Positions 6,321 through 13,505 of a DNA stretch of 17,175 nt are shown here, in pieces. Position 1 is the stretch's first letter; every line of letters begins with the position of its first letter. The notes below the pieces were generated by a model. The model ran no database searches and was not told where the DNA came from. It saw only the letters and a program-made list of their open reading frames with translations. This DNA comes from Melioribacter roseus (GTDB lineage: Bacteria; Bacteroidota; Ignavibacteria; Ignavibacteriales; Melioribacteraceae), in assembly GCA_020724325.1 (NCBI GenBank), contig DYHC01000008.1, forward strand, positions 1 to 17,175, written 5' to 3'. The translations under genes were made by a program, and so were the position numbers.

Positions 6321-7622
6321 ATGGAGCCAAATGCTTTATCTGTCCCTTTAATAAGTTTGGTCCCTTTTTTGTTGATGCTTCTTTCGATAGCTCTCTTTCC
6401 TTTGTTTTGGAATCACTTCTGGGAAAAAAATTCCAACAAATTAATAATTGCAATAGTATTAAGCGTTCCAATAGTTATATATCTATTTGGAGCCGGACTA
6501 GAAGAGAAGTTAATAGAAACGATTGTTTTTGATTACGCTCCGTTTATTATACTACTTGGCTCGCTTTTTACAATTACCGGAGGAATCTATTTATCAGGAG
6601 ATATTGAGGCAAAGCCGTCAATTAATACACTCTTTTTAGGAATTGGTGCTGTGCTTGCTTCTTTTACGGGAACAACCGGCGCCGCAATGCTTCTTATTAG
6701 ACCGGTTATACAAACTAACAAACAAAGAAAATACAATGTGCATACTATTCTATTTTTTATTGGAATAGTTGCTAATTGCGGCGGTCTTCTTACGCCGCTT
6801 GGAGATCCGCCGTTATTTATGATGTACTTAAGAAGCGCTCCGTTTGAATGGTTCTTTAAATTAGCGCCTGAATGGTTTTTGGCAAATCTTCTTCTGCTTA
6901 CGGTATATTTTATTTTTGATACTTATTATTATAAAAAAGAAAAGCCGGAAGATATAAGAATCGATAAAACATCTGTTCGACCCATAAGGATAGAGGGAAA
7001 GTTAAATTTTGTTTGGCTGCTTGGAGTGGTTTTATCGGTTGCATTTTTGAATGAACAGAATCTTGAATTCATCAAGCTGAACCATTACTATAAATTTATT
7101 CGCGAATCTGCTATTTTCGCTATGGCAGTATTCTCACTGTTGTTTACAACAAACCTTATCAAACAATCAAATAATTTTACATGGGAACCAATTAAAGAAG
7201 TAGCATATTTATTTTTTGGAATCTTTATAACTATGGTTCCGTGTTTGATGTATCTCGAAACAAATGCCTCTAAGCTGGGAATTTCAACGGCGCAGCAGTT
7301 TTATTATTTCACCGGACTGCTCAGCTCGTTTCTGGATAATACACCAACAGCGGTTACATTCCACTCGCTTGCTCTTGGTTTGGGAATTCAATCGTCAACA
7401 TTGGTGGCTGGAATTCCGGAAGAATTGCTCAAAGCAATTTCTGTTGGCGCTGTATTTTTTGGAAGCGTGACATACATAGGCAACGGGCCGAACTTTATGG
7501 TAAAAGCAGTTGCAGAAGAAAACAATATAAAGATGCCTAGTTTCTTTGCTTATATGTATAAATTTTCGATAATAATTTTATTACCAATATTTATTATTGT
7601 TCAGTTACTATTGTTAGGATAG
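6321..7622 (+). CDS. Sodium:proton antiporter, NhaD / CitMHS-like
   Basis: The 433-residue polytopic membrane protein has about 11-12 hydrophobic segments. It belongs by eye to the ion transporter superfamily (NhaD, CitMHS and relatives): G-T-T-G-A-A-M-L-L-I-R-P (117-128), N-C-G-G-L-L-T-P-L-G-D-P-P-L-F (152-166), S-S-F-L-D-N-T-P-T-A (345-354) and S-V-T-Y-I-G-N-G-P-N (392-401) are the two inverted-repeat hairpin signatures where substrate and ion bind. The usual role is export of sodium in exchange for protons, supporting pH and salt homeostasis; a carboxylate transporter of the same fold cannot be excluded from sequence alone. It is transcribed towards the convergent HEGGH protein gene with only 18 nt between the stops and no visible terminator. 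The structured leader suggests regulated expression. A mechanosensitive channel next door makes an osmotic-stress context plausible. Confidence 0.85.
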   Translation: MEPNALSVPLISLVPFLLMLLSIALFPLFWNHFWEKNSNKLIIAIVLSVPIVIYLFGAGLEEKLIETIVFDYAPFIILLGSLFTITGGIYLSGDIEAKPSINTLFLGIGAVLASFTGTTGAAMLLIRPVIQTNKQRKYNVHTILFFIGIVANCGGLLTPLGDPPLFMMYLRSAPFEWFFKLAPEWFLANLLLLTVYFIFDTYYYKKEKPEDIRIDKTSVRPIRIEGKLNFVWLLGVVLSVAFLNEQNLEFIKLNHYYKFIRESAIFAMAVFSLLFTTNLIKQSNNFTWEPIKEVAYLFFGIFITMVPCLMYLETNASKLGISTAQQFYYFTGLLSSFLDNTPTAVTFHSLALGLGIQSSTLVAGIPEELLKAISVGAVFFGSVTYIGNGPNFMVKAVAEENNIKMPSFFAYMYKFSIIILLPIFIIVQLLLLG

Positions 7623-7640
7623 TATGTGACAAGAATTTGA

Positions 7641-8183
7641 TTATAAATCCAGATTTATTTTTGCCGGTTTATAATTCTTAATAAAGAACGGAATTAAAAC
7701 GGCAATAATGAATGCCACTATTGCCATAGAATAAAAGAACAATCCTACTTCTTGATCAAAATTGAGCAGCCCGGTTTCTCTAAGAAGATATGTCCAATCG
7801 TGATATACTTTTTTGCCGCCAAGTAAATGTAACCTTTGTGTGCGCGCATCGGATGCGTAAATTGAAATGTTAATTAAATTTTGTCCCAGCCATACAAGTG
7901 CTATTTGTGCCAGAATTTTATTTCTTTTTGCTAAATAAAAAACCACGAACATGCCGGGTATTAAAAGCTGAGCAATGGTTCCTCCTAACGTATAAAAAAA
8001 TTTGCCGAAGACTTTAAATATGCCGTGACCTCCTTCATGAATTAACAGGTTTATATAATCTATTAATAAAATTCTCCCGTTGTTTTTTATCAAATAGATT
8101 ATTAGCAGAAGAAGAATTATGGACGATATCCATGGTCTAATTTTTACGAATGTTAAGCTGATTATGTTGTTTCTGTTATTCAA
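7641..8183 (-). CDS. Membrane protein with HEGGH motif (M50-like, putative metalloprotease)
   Basis: The product has about 180 residues with roughly four to five hydrophobic segments. Near the end of the first long membrane-associated region it carries I-H-E-G-G-H-G, an HExxH zinc motif of the type seen in intramembrane M50/site-2 proteases, followed by a Gly-rich hydrophobic segment (L-G-G-T-I-A-Q-L-L-I-P-G). The second M50 signature with the third zinc ligand is not obvious; H-D-W-T-Y-L-L-R-E-T-G may supply it. Start choice: a TTG at 8183-8181 overlaps the ansA stop as TTGA and gives a natural N-terminus, with GAGGGAG just upstream although very close. An in-frame ATG at 8237 would add 18 residues read from inside the ansA 3' end. 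Function is unproven; it could be an inactive relative. Confidence 0.7.
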   Translation of the reverse strand: MNNRNNIISLTFVKIRPWISSIILLLLIIYLIKNNGRILLIDYINLLIHEGGHGIFKVFGKFFYTLGGTIAQLLIPGMFVVFYLAKRNKILAQIALVWLGQNLINISIYASDARTQRLHLLGGKKVYHDWTYLLRETGLLNFDQEVGLFFYSMAIVAFIIAVLIPFFIKNYKPAKINLDL

Positions 8184-9157
8184 ACTCCCTCGAACATTTT
8201 TCTTAACAGCGAAACATCTTTTGTAATACCGAGGCAAATGATCATTTTAATTCTTGCTTTTTGACCATTTAGATAATCTGCAAATATTACTCCTTCTTTT
8301 TTAAGCCACTTACCTGCGCCTTGGTATCCATAAATATCAAGAGTTTCGCCGGCTGGGCATCTAGAAACCAGAACCACTGGAATTCTCTTATCAACAGCAT
8401 ATTTTATTCCCTCGAACGCTTTTGGCGGTACATTACCAACTCCAAGGGCTTCAACTATTATACCCTCAGTACCGCTATCGGCAGAAAACTTAAAAAATTT
8501 ATCGTCCATTCCCGCATATACTTTAATTAGATCAACGTTAGGATTAATCTTGTCGGTTTCAAACGTTTCGAGTTTTCTAGGCAATCTGTTATAAACAACT
8601 TTTCCTCTTTCGACAAAGCCAAGCGATCCAAAGTCTAAGCTCCTAAAAGTTTCGATATCTTCTGTATGAGTTTTTGTTACCTCGCTGGCGGCATTAATTT
8701 CCCCGTTAAGACAAACCAGCACGCCTATTCCGCGGCTGTTAGGGTTATTACAAATGTGCAGAGCATCTAATAAATTTCTTGGTCCATCCCAATCCGGCTC
8801 TGAGCTTGTCTTCATTGCACCAATTACAACTATCGGTTTATCAGTCTTAACCGTAAGATCGAGAAAATAAGCAGTCTCTTCCAAAGTATCCGTGCCGTGT
8901 GTAACTACAATTCCATCAATGTCTCTTCTTTTAACAAATTCTCTTATCTTTTTAGAAAGCGAAAGCATTAATTCCGGAGTAATATGCGGACCCGGGTAAT
9001 TTCCAAATTCATAAGTTGAAACGTGTGCAATCTTGTTAGCGCCCGGTACCATTTTAATTAACTCGTTACCTTGGTAAAACGGAACAGCTGCTTTCGTAAC
9101 TTCATCAATTTTCATTGAGAATGTTCCGCCGGTAAACAGAACCAATACTTTTTTCAT
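8180..9157 (-). CDS. ansA: L-asparaginase, cytoplasmic type
   Basis: The enzyme hydrolyses L-asparagine to aspartate and ammonia. At 325 residues without a signal peptide it fits the cytoplasmic type I form. Both active-site signatures are present: T-G-G-T-F-S with nucleophile Thr12, and V-T-H-G-T-D-T with Thr89 and Asp90; T-K at 161-162 supplies the conserved Lys. G-A-M-K-T-S-S-E-P-D-W-D-G-P-R-N-L (113-129) and A-S-R-C-P-A-G-E-T-like (V-S-R-C-P-A-G-E-T) near the C-terminus agree with the family. It is the first gene of a leftward two-gene unit; the HEGGH membrane protein begins at its stop codon. It is divergent from dnaA across a 389-nt region that carries its promoter and origin elements. 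All expected residues are present. Confidence 0.95.
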   Translation of the reverse strand: MKKVLVLFTGGTFSMKIDEVTKAAVPFYQGNELIKMVPGANKIAHVSTYEFGNYPGPHITPELMLSLSKKIREFVKRRDIDGIVVTHGTDTLEETAYFLDLTVKTDKPIVVIGAMKTSSEPDWDGPRNLLDALHICNNPNSRGIGVLVCLNGEINAASEVTKTHTEDIETFRSLDFGSLGFVERGKVVYNRLPRKLETFETDKINPNVDLIKVYAGMDDKFFKFSADSGTEGIIVEALGVGNVPPKAFEGIKYAVDKRIPVVLVSRCPAGETLDIYGYQGAGKWLKKEGVIFADYLNGQKARIKMIICLGITKDVSLLRKMFEGV

Positions 9158-9181
9158 TAACTACTCAACCATTGTTAACTA

Positions 9182-9212
9182 CAAAATTAGATTTGTTAAA
9201 AACATTTCCAAA
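9182..9212 (-). promoter_or_regulatory. Bacteroidetes-type promoter of ansA
   Basis: Reading the - strand, TTTG (9212-9209) is followed after exactly 19 nt by TAATTTTG (9189-9182), matching the TTTG-N19-TAnnTTTG pattern described for Bacteroidetes primary sigma factor promoters. Transcription would start near 9175, giving a leader of about 18 nt. Confidence 0.6.
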
Positions 9213-9309
9213 GAAGTGACATAAAAAATTTTAAAAAATAATTTGCAGATGTGGAATTCAAACTCTATCTTAAACTAAAATAGTGACCCACAAAAACATG
9301 TTTATAATT

Positions 9310-9318
9310 TGTTGATAA
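9310..9318 (+). promoter_or_regulatory. DnaA-box-like site
   Basis: TGTTGATAA differs from TGTGGATAA at one position. The same 9-mer recurs in front of dnaA. Confidence 0.5.
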
Positions 9319-9327
9319 CCCTTGTTT

Positions 9328-9341
9328 GTGAAACGTTTCAC
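9328..9341. promoter_or_regulatory. Perfect 14-bp palindrome GTGAAACGTTTCAC
   Basis: The site reads identically on both strands and lies 9 bp after the DnaA-like box at 9310-9318. Its core matches LacI-family operators (AACGTT with TGAA/TTCA flanks). Its half-sites are also those of the ParB site parS (GTTTCAC-GTGAAAC) but in swapped order, so it is not a canonical parS. Which protein binds it cannot be told from the sequence. Confidence 0.55.
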
Positions 9342-9450
9342 GCTCTGTTTTTTGCATTAATGTATTATTAGGATAACGGCTTTTTTGTTCGTATTAATTC
9401 GCTTTTTTTTATAACCTGTTAAAATTTGGTTGTTTATGAACACGAGTTAA

Positions 9451-9459
9451 TGTTAATAA
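9451..9459 (+). promoter_or_regulatory. DnaA-box-like site TGTTAATAA
   Basis: One mismatch from TGTGNATAA and identical to the three boxes clustered after dnaA. TTATGAACA (9434-9442), another one-mismatch site in opposite orientation, lies 8 bp to its left. Confidence 0.45.
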
Positions 9460-9536
9460 TTTGTTGAAAGTTTTTTATTTACTGAAAATTTACTCGTCGG
9501 TCTTAAATATATTTTCCATTTTTAGCTACCCAAACT

Positions 9537-9545
9537 TGTTGATAA
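9537..9545 (+). promoter_or_regulatory. DnaA-box-like site abutting the dnaA start codon
   Basis: TGTTGATAA ends one base before the dnaA ATG, where a ribosome binding site would normally be. DnaA bound here could repress its own gene; autorepression is known for dnaA in other bacteria, its use here is inferred. Confidence 0.5.
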
Positions 9546-9546
9546 A

Positions 9547-10944
9547 ATGATTACATCGGCTGAATCGCTTCAATCGGAGCGCGATGCAAAAGATATTTGG
9601 AAAGAATGTCTCGGTATAATTAAAGAGAACATTCCTTTTATAACTTATAATACTTGGTTTCTTCCTATTAAACCATTCGAGGTAGAAAATAACGTTTTAA
9701 AAATATACGTTCCAAATACTTTTTTTATCGAATGGATAGAAGAGCATTATAACACCCTTATTAATAAAACAATTTCTCAGGTTCTAGGTACTGGCGGCAA
9801 ACTTGTCTATGTAATTTTAGAAGAAAAAGAGCCGGTAGAGCCTGTTCCCGAGACGAAAAAAGCAAATGTCTTTTCATCGGAAACAACAAATTCAATTAAG
9901 CCAAAGGATTTCGAATCTTTCTTAAACCCAAGATACATCTTCGAAAATTTTATTAAGGGAGAAGGAAACCAACTAGCTAGAGCTGCTGCTTATGCTGTTT
10001 CAGAAAATCCTGGACAGACCTCTTTTAATCCGCTCTTTATATATGGCGGCGTTGGTCTTGGCAAAACCCATTTGATTCAAGCGATAGGAAACAAAATACT
10101 TGATCGATACCCGGATAAGCGAGTTATTTATTTACCCTCCGATGTTTTTACAGTTGAGTTTGTCGAAGCAATTCAAAATAACACGGTTAACGAGTTTTCA
10201 AATTTTTATAAGAGCATGGACGCCCTAATTATTGATGATATTCAATTTCTTGTAGGAAAAGAAAAAACGCAGGACTTGTTCTTTCACATTTTCAATACGC
10301 TTCATCAGACCGGCAAACAAATAATCCTATCGAGTGATAAGTCACCAAAAGACCTTAAAGGTTTGAGCGAACGATTAATTTCCAGATTTTTATGGGGTTT
10401 ACAAGCAGATGTTCAGCCGCCGGACTTTGAGACCCGGGTTGCTATTCTAATTAACAAAAGCGAAACGTACGGTATAAAATTATCTAACGAAATTTTCGAA
10501 TATATTGCTGCTAATATTACTTCTAACATTCGGGAATTAGAAGGGTGTTTAATAAAGCTGCTCGCAAACTCGTCTCTTAGTTCGAAAGAAATTGATTTTG
10601 AGTTAGTTAAAAAAACTGTTAAAGAAGTTTCCACAAGCAAACAGATAAATATTTCTATCGATTTTATTACAAAGGTTGTCTGTGAATTTTTTAATGTGGA
10701 AGAAAATAAAGTCCGGGAAAAAAACAGAAGAAAAGAAGTAGTGTTAGCGCGTCAGGTTGCAATGTACCTTGCTAAACAGCTGACTAAATCTTCTCTTAAA
10801 ACAATCGGTTTACATTTTGGAGGACGCGATCACTCAACCGTAATTCATGCTCAATCTTGTGTTGAACAAATGATAAAAGACGATAGAAAGTTTGAAGATA
10901 TCGTAATCTCTCTTAAAAATAAAATTGAGTTAAGTGTATCATAA
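9547..10944 (+). CDS. dnaA: Chromosomal replication initiator DnaA
   Basis: DnaA binds DnaA boxes at oriC, forms an ATP-dependent filament, melts the adjacent AT-rich DNA and helps load the helicase. The 465-residue product has all four domains: N-terminal domain I (about 14-90, W-K-E-C-L...N-T-W-F), a variable linker (91-124), the AAA+ domain with Walker A G-G-V-G-L-G-K-T-H (167-175), Walker B L-I-I-D-D-I (227-232), sensor I I-L-S-S-D (260-264) and the L-S-E-R-L-I-S-R-F arginine-finger segment (273-281), and the DNA-binding domain IV with the signature G-G-R-D-H-S-T-V-I-H-A (425-435). The start is not preceded by a Shine-Dalgarno; a DnaA-box-like site sits there instead. Candidate origin sequences flank the gene on both sides. 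Confidence 0.98.
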   Translation: MITSAESLQSERDAKDIWKECLGIIKENIPFITYNTWFLPIKPFEVENNVLKIYVPNTFFIEWIEEHYNTLINKTISQVLGTGGKLVYVILEEKEPVEPVPETKKANVFSSETTNSIKPKDFESFLNPRYIFENFIKGEGNQLARAAAYAVSENPGQTSFNPLFIYGGVGLGKTHLIQAIGNKILDRYPDKRVIYLPSDVFTVEFVEAIQNNTVNEFSNFYKSMDALIIDDIQFLVGKEKTQDLFFHIFNTLHQTGKQIILSSDKSPKDLKGLSERLISRFLWGLQADVQPPDFETRVAILINKSETYGIKLSNEIFEYIAANITSNIRELEGCLIKLLANSSLSSKEIDFELVKKTVKEVSTSKQINISIDFITKVVCEFFNVEENKVREKNRRKEVVLARQVAMYLAKQLTKSSLKTIGLHFGGRDHSTVIHAQSCVEQMIKDDRKFEDIVISLKNKIELSVS

Positions 10945-10960
10945 CACACTTCCATCTTTC

Positions 10961-11001
10961 TGTTAATAATTGATCTGTTGTTTGTTAATAACTGTTAATA
11001 A
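10961..11001 (+). repeat. Three phased DnaA-box-like 9-mers
   Basis: TGTTAATAA begins at 10961, 10983 and 10993. Intervals of 22 and 10 bp put all three on nearly the same face of the helix and in the same orientation, as expected for cooperative DnaA binding. Confidence 0.6.
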
Positions 11002-11120
11002 TCAGCGCAGGTTAAATTAACTCAGACTTACTAACATGTTATTAAGATAGCGGTTGTTAATATTTTGGTTACATTTTTTAAAAAATTTTTCTATTAACGG
11101 GGTTATAAACTTATTAACAG

Positions 11121-11175
11121 TATTATTATTAAATAATATTATATACATATAGAACAATATTATAATAATATAAAT
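11121..11175. other. Candidate DNA unwinding element
   Basis: Almost pure A/T with ATT/TAA trinucleotide repeats (11121-11130, 11161-11170), lying between a reverse box (11111-11119) and the perfect DnaA box (11182-11190). TAA-type trinucleotides next to a box recall DnaA-trio elements described in Bacillus; the match is loose. Confidence 0.5.
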
Positions 11176-11181
11176 GTGTGT

Positions 11182-11190
11182 TGTGGATAA
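11182..11190 (+). promoter_or_regulatory. Perfect DnaA box TGTGGATAA
   Basis: Exact match to the high-affinity consensus (TTATCCACA on the other strand), the only exact one I find in the two regions flanking dnaA. It lies at the right edge of the most AT-rich stretch and about 70 nt before dnaN. Confidence 0.8.
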
Positions 11191-11260
11191 ACTGGATAAA
11201 CACAAAAATTGAATATCTATCCTATTTTTGATATTTTTTGACTCAACTTGGAGAATAACT

Positions 11261-12391
11261 ATGGAATTCAAAGTAAACAGCAAAGAGTTAGAAAAGTTAC
11301 TTGGTAAAATTATTCCCGCAGTTCCTACAAGAACACCAATGCCAATACTTGAAAATTTCCTGTTCGAAGTAAAAGACGGCTTATTAACAATATATGCTAC
11401 AGATTTAGAAATTTCTCTTAAATCCTCTTTAAGTATTGCTACGGAAGATAATGTAAAGGTTGTAGTTCCAGCTCGATTATTGAATGACGTAGTTAGATCT
11501 TTTAGCGATACTACTATTCATTTTAAGTTATCCTCTAACAAGAAAATTAATTTAATTACCGATACAGGAAAGTATGTAATAAATTATTTAGACTCAGATG
11601 AGTTTCCGGATATTCCTACTGTAACAGAGGATAAAAATATAAAAGAAATTAACGAAGCAGTTATAAACGGAGTCGAATTAAGAAAAGCTTTCGAAAAAAC
11701 AGCTTTTGCTATGAGCAAGGAAGAAATGAGACCCGCCATGATGGGCACTCTATTCGAATTTACGGATGATGGTTTACGCATTGTTACAACCGATGGACAC
11801 CGGCTTGTTAATATGTTGAAGAAAAGCATTAAGGCGAGCATCAATCAACAGTATGTTATACCTGAAAGAGCCGTTTCAGTTTTATTAAAAATCCTGGATG
11901 AAAAGGATGTAAAAATTTATTTAACCAAGTCCTACATTTCTTTTAAACTGAATGATATAGAACTTATTACCAGATTGATTGCACAGAAATATCCCGATTA
12001 CAACAGCGTAATTCCTCTCGAAAACGAATTTCTATTGAAGATAAATACTAAAGAAATTCACAACGCTATCAAGAGAATGATGCTCTTCTCTACATCAACT
12101 ACAAGAAGAGTAAAATTCTCAATTAGAAAAGAATCACTCGAAATATCTGCAGAAGATCTTGATACGGGTTCTTCAGGCGAAGAAAAGGTTGTATGCGAAT
12201 ATACAGGCGAAGACCTTGAAATCGGTTTTAACTCGGCATACGTGAACGATGTGTTAAACCACATGATTGATAACGAAGAGATAATTTTTAAACTACACTC
12301 GTCTACAAAGGCGGTAATTATTGAACCGGTTGAAAAGAAAGAAAATCTTGAATTAATGATGCTGCTGATGCCGGTTCGGTTAAATACATAA
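11261..12391 (+). CDS. dnaN: DNA polymerase III sliding clamp (beta subunit)
   Basis: The beta clamp is a ring-shaped homodimer that tethers the replicative polymerase to DNA and recruits other repair and replication proteins. The ATG at 11261 is chosen because GGAG lies about 8 nt upstream and because the protein then begins M-E-F-K-V-N, the normal clamp N-terminus; an in-frame ATG at 11228 would add 11 unrelated residues from the origin region. The 376-residue length is typical for three repeated clamp domains. Recognisable segments are P-A-V-P-T-R-T-P-M-P-I-L-E-N near residue 20-33, D-G-H-R-L in the second domain and the C-terminal L-L-M-P-V-R-L-N, the usual M-P-M/V-R end. recF begins one base after the stop, so the two are co-translated in one operon. 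Confidence 0.97.
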   Translation: MEFKVNSKELEKLLGKIIPAVPTRTPMPILENFLFEVKDGLLTIYATDLEISLKSSLSIATEDNVKVVVPARLLNDVVRSFSDTTIHFKLSSNKKINLITDTGKYVINYLDSDEFPDIPTVTEDKNIKEINEAVINGVELRKAFEKTAFAMSKEEMRPAMMGTLFEFTDDGLRIVTTDGHRLVNMLKKSIKASINQQYVIPERAVSVLLKILDEKDVKIYLTKSYISFKLNDIELITRLIAQKYPDYNSVIPLENEFLLKINTKEIHNAIKRMMLFSTSTTRRVKFSIRKESLEISAEDLDTGSSGEEKVVCEYTGEDLEIGFNSAYVNDVLNHMIDNEEIIFKLHSSTKAVIIEPVEKKENLELMMLLMPVRLNT

Positions 12392-12392
12392 G

Positions 12393-13505
12393 ATGGTTTT
12401 TAAGCAAATTGATTTGCAAAATTTCAGACTGCATAGAAGCACTTCAATAGTTTTTTCCGATAAATTAAATATCATAATCGGTGGAAACGGTCAGGGCAAA
12501 ACATCTATTTTAGAGGCAATCTACTACTTGTGCACAACGAAAAATCTTACTCTTGCTTCGGAGAGCGATGTAGTTACTTTTGGCGAACAAGCATTTAATA
12601 CAGAAGGAAAATTTGTTGATCTAACTGAAAACCACGTTCGATTGTATTACGACTTAATTAAAAACCGAAAAAATTTTTTCTTAGATAATAAACAGCTTTT
12701 CAGTTCGGCAGACGTGATAGGAAAATTTCCAATAGTTACACTTATTCAGCCGGATCACGCTATTACTTTAGGATCCCCATCGGAGAGAAGAAGGTTTGTA
12801 GATTCAATAATTTCTCAAACAAACCATACGTACCTTGAAATATTATTAGAGTATAATAAAATACTTAGGCAAAGATCATCGCTTCTATCTCAAATTAAAG
12901 AATACAGAAATCATTCTACGCTAGAACAACTTGAGGTATGGACAAACTCATTAGCAAATAATGGATGCGAATTAATTAAATACAGAATAAAATTTATAGA
13001 AGAATTCAGCGCGTTTGTTAGTGAGGCATATAAACAAATAATTGAATATGACGAGAAGCCCAAAATAAAATATTATTCTATTCAGGAAATAGATATCAAA
13101 AATATTAAGGAAAGATTTTTAGAAGAGATTAACGCGGTAAGAGAAGACGAAATTCGCCGCGGTGTTAATTTGATTGGCCCGCACAGAGACGATTTTATAT
13201 TTTATATTAACGACCGCGAGCTAAAACGGTTTGGTTCCCAGGGGCAGCATAAAACATTTCAGGTAGCATTGCGGTTCGCTCAATTCTTTTACATCAAAGA
13301 GAAATTAGGCAAAACACCTATATTTTTAATGGACGATGTTTTTGGAGAATTGGATACTTATAGAGCGGGAAAAATAAGCAATTATCTTTTTCAGGTACGT
13401 CAGACGTTTATTACTATGACCGATTTTTCTAAAATTGACGAGCTTAAAAATCTGAGCGGAAGTAAGAAAATTAAAATAGAAAATGGCACGGCAAAATATA
13501 TCTAG
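12393..13505 (+). CDS. recF: Recombination mediator RecF
   Basis: RecF is an SMC/ABC-like ATPase that works with RecO and RecR to load RecA onto gapped DNA. The 370-residue product has the N-terminal L-Q-N-F-R motif, Walker A G-G-N-G-Q-G-K-T (30-37), the R-R-R-F-V-D segment (142-146 region), G-P-H-R-D-D (272-277), the ABC signature G-S-Q-G-Q (291-295) and Walker B F-L-M-D-D-V-F-G-E-L-D (321-331). It starts one base after the dnaN stop without its own Shine-Dalgarno, suggesting translational coupling. Its 3' end overlaps the DciA-like gene by 23 nt. Confidence 0.97.
   Translation: MVFKQIDLQNFRLHRSTSIVFSDKLNIIIGGNGQGKTSILEAIYYLCTTKNLTLASESDVVTFGEQAFNTEGKFVDLTENHVRLYYDLIKNRKNFFLDNKQLFSSADVIGKFPIVTLIQPDHAITLGSPSERRRFVDSIISQTNHTYLEILLEYNKILRQRSSLLSQIKEYRNHSTLEQLEVWTNSLANNGCELIKYRIKFIEEFSAFVSEAYKQIIEYDEKPKIKYYSIQEIDIKNIKERFLEEINAVREDEIRRGVNLIGPHRDDFIFYINDRELKRFGSQGQHKTFQVALRFAQFFYIKEKLGKTPIFLMDDVFGELDTYRAGKISNYLFQVRQTFITMTDFSKIDELKNLSGSKKIKIENGTAKYI

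Larger units (their letters stand above)
9158..9546. other. Left part of candidate replication origin (ansA-dnaA intergenic)
   Basis: This 389-nt gene-free stretch holds the ansA promoter at its left end and several DnaA-box-like 9-mers (consensus TTATNCACA or its complement TGTGNATAA). TGTTGATAA occurs at 9310-9318 and 9537-9545, TGTTAATAA at 9451-9459, and TTATGAACA at 9434-9442, each one mismatch from consensus. A perfect 14-bp palindrome lies at 9328-9341. A/T runs are frequent. I could not identify a convincing dnaA promoter. Together with the region between dnaA and dnaN it resembles a two-part oriC of the kind known from Bacillus and Helicobacter; this is inference from box content and gene order. 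Confidence 0.6.
10945..11260. other. Right part of candidate replication origin (dnaA-dnaN intergenic)
   Basis: This 316-nt stretch has no gene. It contains TGTTAATAA at 10961-10969, 10983-10991 and 10993-11001, the reverse form TTATTAACA at 11111-11119, a T6A6T5 tract near 11074-11090, about 55 nt with almost no G or C (11121-11175), and a perfect DnaA box TGTGGATAA at 11182-11190 with an imperfect copy right after it (11191-11199). Boxes next to an AT-rich stretch are the expected composition of an origin unwinding region. A weak TAnnTTTG match (11223-11230) could be a dnaN promoter element, without a TTTG at the right spacing. Confidence 0.7.

Noticed and set aside
9249..9257. TGTGGAATT as a further DnaA box
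   Set aside because: Two mismatches including the conserved TAA end; not better than chance in this region.
11017..11283. Minus-strand open frame across the dnaA-dnaN gap
   Set aside because: Its low-complexity Ile/Asn/Tyr-rich translation comes from the AT-rich origin sequence and runs into dnaN; no coding character.
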